Source: an uncultured Muribaculaceae bacterium
GTDB lineage: Bacteria > Bacteroidota > Bacteroidia > Bacteroidales > Muribaculaceae
NCBI GenBank assembly: GCA_910579185.1
Contig: CAJTTG010000011.1
Span: 27,350 to 91,349 of the forward strand
Length of the DNA stretch: 64,000 nt
Direction: 5' to 3'
Part shown: positions 60,619 to 64,000 of the stretch, piece by piece
Position numbering within the stretch: position 1 is the first letter of the stretch
Layout of the letters: every line of letters starts with the position of its first letter
Notes under the pieces: generated by a model
Database searches by the model: none
Told to the model about the DNA's origin: nothing
What the model saw: the letters and a program-made list of their open reading frames with translations, nothing else
Position numbers and translations under genes: made by a program

Positions 60619-61312
60619 ACCCCTGACGGTTTATGATGTGGCGGCCATACTCGCCAAGCTTCTTTCTCAGACGGGAGATATTGGTATCGACGGCGCGATC
60701 CGAAACCTCGCCATCATCCTCCCATGCCTCGCGGCGGATCTCAACACGTTCAAAGAAGCTGTTGCGGTTGCGCATGAACATGGCCAGAATCACATATTCC
60801 GTTCTTGTCAGCGAGATCTGTTCTCCGTCTATAAAGGCTGTGCCGGCTCCCAGATCAAGCACCAGATCATTGAACCGCACAATATTGCTCACCCTGCGCA
60901 CACTCATCATCCTGCGGCGGCGGATCATCGACCTCACTCGCGCTATCAGCTCTCTCGACGAGAAGGGCTTGGAGATGTAATCATCAGCCCCGGCATCGAG
61001 TCCGTCCACTATATCATCTTCCGACGATTTGACAGAACAGATTATTACCGGAATATTGAAGGTGTCGGGATTGCGTTTAACTGCCTGCGTGAACATCAAC
61101 CCGTTGAATTCCTGATTCATCAGATCGACAAGGATCACGTTGAACTCCGTCAGGTCGCGGTCAAGAGCCGTTCGCCCATCCGTGATGATCTCGCTCCGGA
61201 ACCCCTCCGACTCCAGACGGAACTGAACCAGCTCGCCGGTCATCGAGTCCGAGTCGACAATTAGCACATTGCCGCCTTGAGCAGCCTGTTGTGATGAATT
61301 TTCCGCACCCAT
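60596..61312 (-). CDS. OmpR/PhoB-type response regulator (no partner kinase nearby)
   Basis: 238 residues from the ATG at 61312 (MGAENSSQQAAQGGNVLIVD). An upstream extension has no support. Receiver domain with the phospho-acceptor Asp in NVILVDLMN and the Lys in YISKPFS. Winged-helix DNA-binding domain from about 135 (SLTRTEYVILAMFMRNRNS, DTNISRLRKKLGEYGRHI). Unusual for the receiver: only one acidic residue pair member is clear near the start (IVDSDS). Overlaps rnhB. No histidine kinase gene is in the window. Confidence 0.92.
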   Translation of the reverse strand: MGAENSSQQAAQGGNVLIVDSDSMTGELVQFRLESEGFRSEIITDGRTALDRDLTEFNVILVDLMNQEFNGLMFTQAVKRNPDTFNIPVIICSVKSSEDDIVDGLDAGADDYISKPFSSRELIARVRSMIRRRRMMSVRRVSNIVRFNDLVLDLGAGTAFIDGEQISLTRTEYVILAMFMRNRNSFFERVEIRREAWEDDGEVSDRAVDTNISRLRKKLGEYGRHIINRQGFGYGFVE

Positions 61313-61402
61313 TATTGAGCGTCTGACAGAAGATTGATGAAACAATAAATTTACCGATACACGACGGAGACACATGACTACGCCGGCTCTTTTTTTTCAA
61401 TG

Positions 61403-61433
61403 CAAATGTATTATTTTAGATCTTTGAAAGCAA
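61403..61433 (-). promoter_or_regulatory. Promoter of the response regulator-rnhB operon
   Basis: Minus strand TTG, 20 bases, TACATTTG (complement at 61403-61410), about 90 bases before the ATG at 61312. Confidence 0.5.
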
Positions 61434-61503
61434 CGCGCGAGTGAAGATGTAGCCATTTTGTGACATAATTTTAATAATCTCGACAACTCGCCATGCCTAC
61501 GTA

Positions 61504-63342
61504 TCATTCTGCCTTCTGGCGCATCATCTCCTTGACGGCATCAACAACGTTTATGATATAGTCGCCGGTCTTCTCAAGATCCGAGATGATATCCATATAA
61601 TAGATACCGGCCTGATATTCGTATGCTCTGTTGTTGATATTCTCGATATTGGAGGTGCGGAGCTGATTGCGGTAGTTGTTGATCTCGCGTTCCTTGTTGT
61701 AGGACACTATGATCTCCGGCTCTCTCGCATGCTCTATATCGCGCAGAAGCTTGAGCATGTTGAGCATCGCCGACTTGACATAACCGAACATCGTGTCGAT
61801 ATTGCTGTAGATATCCTTGTTGAATTCGGCATGGCTCTGGCTCTTGCGCATCAATATCTTGCCGGCTCCGAGACAGCAGTCGGCTATGCTCTCTATCTCG
61901 CTGACTATTCTGAGCATAGAAGCGATCTTGAGCTTACCTTCATTCGACAGCCTGCCCTCGGCGCATCGGTTGAGATAATGGGCTATCTCAATCTCCATGC
62001 GGTCGGAGATATCCTCATATTTCTCAAGACGGGAGTACAGTTCCGTAAATTCCTGTGTTTCCTCCTTCGTGTGGACAAGTCGCTGGGCCATGTCTATCAT
62101 CCGCTCAACCCTCTCGCCATAGACAGCGATCTCTTTCTCGGCCTGAGCTATATTAAGCTCGGCGGCATTCAGCAGACCTCCGGAGATGAATTTGAGCTGG
62201 AATTCCTCATCGTCCTTATGTTTCGACGGAACCAGACGCTCAACGATCTTGACATAAACCTGTGTGAGCCAGATCATGATGGCGAGGTTGATCAGATTGA
62301 ACACGGTGTGGAACATCGAAAGACCGAACGAAACACTGAACTGCAGTGCCTCCACCTGATGCTGCGCTGCGCTGACTCGCCCGTATAGCACATGGTCACT
62401 CGGCAGTGTGTTGAACAGGTTGCTGTACACTTCCGGATCATTCACTTCAAGATGCTTCACAAAGCTGGCCAACGCTTCAGGGTTACCCTGTCCCAGACCC
62501 TCTGTGATCCACGCATTCAGGTCAACAAACGGATTGAAAACACAAAGCACCCATGCACACCCGAGGAAGTTGAACAGAAGGTGACCCATAGCCGTTCGCT
62601 TGGCCGCCACATTTCCGCTCATCGACGCAAGGATAGGAGTGATCGTGGTACCGATGTTTGAACCGAGAACAAGCGCACAGGCCAGGTTGAAGTCGATCCA
62701 TCCCTTTGAACACATGATCAGAGTGATGGCAAACGTGGCTGCCGACGACTGGATGACCATCGTAAGCAACAGACCGACAAGCATAAAGATCAGAACCGAG
62801 CCGAAGCCCATCTGCGCATAATGCTGCAGGAAGGCAAACATTTCAGGATTCTGCTGCAAGTCCGGAACATATTGACTGATAAGGTCAAGACCCATGAAAA
62901 GGAACGAGAATCCGACAAGGAACTCGCCCATTGATTTGGTCTTGCTCTTCTTGGCATATAGCAACGGGATCGACAGGCCGATCAGCGGTAGCACAAATGC
63001 CGATATATTGACTTTGAAACCGAAAAGGGCTATGATCCACGCCGTGAAGGTCGTTCCGACATTCGCGCCCATGATCACGGCCATTGATTGAGCCAGAGTC
63101 ATAAGGCCGGCATTCACAAAGCTGACCACCATCACGGTCGAGGCCGACGAGCTCTGGATAAGAGCCGTGATCGCGAATCCGGTCAATGTCCCTGTAAATC
63201 GGTTGCGCGTCATCACCGACAATATATTGCGGAGACGGTCACCGGCGGCTTTCTGCAAGCCTTCACTCATCACTTTCATGCCATAGAGAAACAGACCTAC
63301 GGCACCTAACAAACACAGAAAATCTAAAAAACTGTAGTTCAT
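61504..63342 (-). CDS. Na+/phosphate symporter with PhoU-like domain
   Basis: 612 residues. GLFLYGMKVMSEGLQKAAGD at the start, then the inverted Na/Pi repeats with the QSSS-type signatures (IQSSSASTVMVVSF, about 62, and IQSSAATFAITLIM, about 200; each followed by GANVGTT or GSNIGTT). The C-terminal ~220 residues form a PhoU-like helical bundle. Imports phosphate with sodium. It is not linked to pho genes here. Confidence 0.94.
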   Translation of the reverse strand: MNYSFLDFLCLLGAVGLFLYGMKVMSEGLQKAAGDRLRNILSVMTRNRFTGTLTGFAITALIQSSSASTVMVVSFVNAGLMTLAQSMAVIMGANVGTTFTAWIIALFGFKVNISAFVLPLIGLSIPLLYAKKSKTKSMGEFLVGFSFLFMGLDLISQYVPDLQQNPEMFAFLQHYAQMGFGSVLIFMLVGLLLTMVIQSSAATFAITLIMCSKGWIDFNLACALVLGSNIGTTITPILASMSGNVAAKRTAMGHLLFNFLGCAWVLCVFNPFVDLNAWITEGLGQGNPEALASFVKHLEVNDPEVYSNLFNTLPSDHVLYGRVSAAQHQVEALQFSVSFGLSMFHTVFNLINLAIMIWLTQVYVKIVERLVPSKHKDDEEFQLKFISGGLLNAAELNIAQAEKEIAVYGERVERMIDMAQRLVHTKEETQEFTELYSRLEKYEDISDRMEIEIAHYLNRCAEGRLSNEGKLKIASMLRIVSEIESIADCCLGAGKILMRKSQSHAEFNKDIYSNIDTMFGYVKSAMLNMLKLLRDIEHAREPEIIVSYNKEREINNYRNQLRTSNIENINNRAYEYQAGIYYMDIISDLEKTGDYIINVVDAVKEMMRQKAE

Positions 63343-63420
63343 GTCTATATTTTAATCGGGCACTCCCGGTTAATAACGGATCGGCAGACACCGGATATCC
63401 GGCTGTCTTTTTTCCGCTTA

Positions 63421-63428
63421 CAAAGATA
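63421..63428 (-). promoter_or_regulatory. Possible -7 box of the phosphate symporter
   Basis: Minus strand TATCTTTG, 79 bases before the start. No clear -33 element. Confidence 0.4.
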
Positions 63429-63710
63429 AAAACAAAAATGTAGAATATTGTTCTTTTATCTTCATTATTGGAAACTTTTTTCTCCATCTCTGCCTGTTTC
63501 TCCCCTCCATCCCCCTCTCCCCATCAATCTTCTTGCTCCCTCCCATCATAGTCAAATCATCCCACAAAAACTCATCGACACATCAAAACACACGTTTTGT
63601 AACATTTTTGTCGCATTTCTTTGCAACTTTTATTTCATTGTCTTTCTTGCTGTTATATTCCGTTGTAACATCGTCGTAATTATTTTAACCTCTTTTAACT
63701 TGCAGATTAT

Positions 63711-63738
63711 TTTGTTTTATCATTTCTCCGTAACTTTG
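63711..63738 (+). promoter_or_regulatory. Possible promoter of the sigma factor gene
   Basis: TTTG (63711-63714) and TAACTTTG (63731-63738) with 16 bases between, shorter than the usual 19-21. 66 bases before the start codon. Confidence 0.4.
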
Positions 63739-63803
63739 CATCGTAGTTAAATTAATTCATCGATCATAATTCAACTATTGAACAATTTTAAAAACTTGCT
63801 ATT

Positions 63804-64000
63804 ATGAAATCTTCAGTCTCAACTTCCGCTTCCCTTGAATCTCGTCTGATGGCTCTCCAGGCCAACATGTTGAACTTCGCTTACATGCTCACATCTAACC
63901 GCGACGACGCTTACGACCTGCTTCAGGACACCACTTTGAAAGTCCTCGGCAACCAGGACAAATACGTAGAGAATACAAACTTCAAGGGTTGGGTGTTCAC
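63804..64000 (+). CDS. ECF-type RNA polymerase sigma factor, N-terminal part (cut by the window end)
   Basis: The first 65 codons are visible: MKSSVSTSASLESRLMALQA, then LNFAYMLTSNRDDAYDLLQD, then TTLKVL and NFKGWVF. This is sigma-70 region 2, the core-binding and -10 recognition helix pair, of the extracytoplasmic-function type. Regions 4 and any partner anti-sigma factor lie outside the window. Confidence 0.85.
   Translation, partial: MKSSVSTSASLESRLMALQANMLNFAYMLTSNRDDAYDLLQDTTLKVLGNQDKYVENTNFKGWVF

Larger units (their letters stand above)
63343..63803. other. Gene-free stretch between the phosphate symporter and the sigma factor
   Basis: About 460 bases, AT- and T-rich on the plus strand. 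Contains the symporter's -7 box, a small hairpin (AGACA-CCGGATATCCGG-C-TGTCT, 63384-63405) followed by TTTTTT on the plus strand, and the sigma factor promoter. An open frame at 63448-63750 is low-complexity and not believed. Confidence 0.65.

Noticed and set aside
63448..63750. A 100-codon Phe/Leu/Ile-rich frame before the sigma factor
   Set aside because: Low-complexity T-rich leader that contains the sigma factor promoter and lacks a plausible start.

Overview
The window looks like chromosomal DNA of a gut-type Bacteroidales bacterium, most likely of the Muribaculaceae or a close relative. Sequence evidence for Bacteroidota: many genes are preceded by the phylum's primary promoter (TTG or TTTG, 19-21 bases, then TAnnTTTG). 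There is a PorV-type type IX secretion barrel, GH97 and GH92 glycosidases, a DUF4492-cydAB cluster, a DUF4919 protein, a two-subunit 2-oxoacid:ferredoxin oxidoreductase and a succinate-type CoA transferase. The family-level placement is inference from gene content and base composition only.

Layout. 0-6.4 kb is an accessory region: a serpin lipoprotein, an intergenic patch full of palindromes, then an AT-richer cassette (two tandem surface-type lipoproteins and a small secreted protein) lying between two 375-bp direct repeats of the 3' end of a GH97 glucosidase gene. 6.5-32.5 kb is mostly core: patatin-like hydrolase, pnp, prs, ispF, porV, a decayed FAH-like protein overlapping rex, an Ig-like lipoprotein, a MalY/PatB lyase, a rel - PgpH-type phosphodiesterase - membrane protein - DUF4919 run, a GH13 amylase, a TPR/outer-membrane barrel pair, a polyprenol-phosphate mannosyltransferase and dihydroorotase. 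32.5-38.9 kb is an AT-rich island of seven exported proteins of unknown function, with a duplicated promoter module and REP-like structured repeats between the genes. 38.9-64 kb is again core: korAB, the SRP RNA gene, two tRNA-Val genes, DUF4492-cydAB-SPFH, pyrH-frr, GH92, fmt-wzi-lipocalin, a GDP-mannose pyrophosphorylase, panB, a MATE exporter, miaB, a CoA transferase, rnhB with an orphan response regulator, a Na/Pi symporter and the start of an ECF sigma factor cut by the window edge.

Together the core genes describe an anaerobe that degrades host and dietary glycans (GH97, GH92, GH13). It oxidises 2-oxoacids with ferredoxin, makes succinate/propionate through CoA transfer, and scavenges traces of oxygen with cytochrome bd under likely Rex control. 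It exports a capsule or surface polysaccharide built from mannose precursors (GDP-mannose and polyprenyl-P-mannose enzymes, Wzi). The least explained parts are the repeat-flanked lipoprotein cassette (1.6-4.5 kb), the exported-protein island (32.8-38.7 kb) with its shared promoter, and the compensatory changes in the dispersed palindromes.
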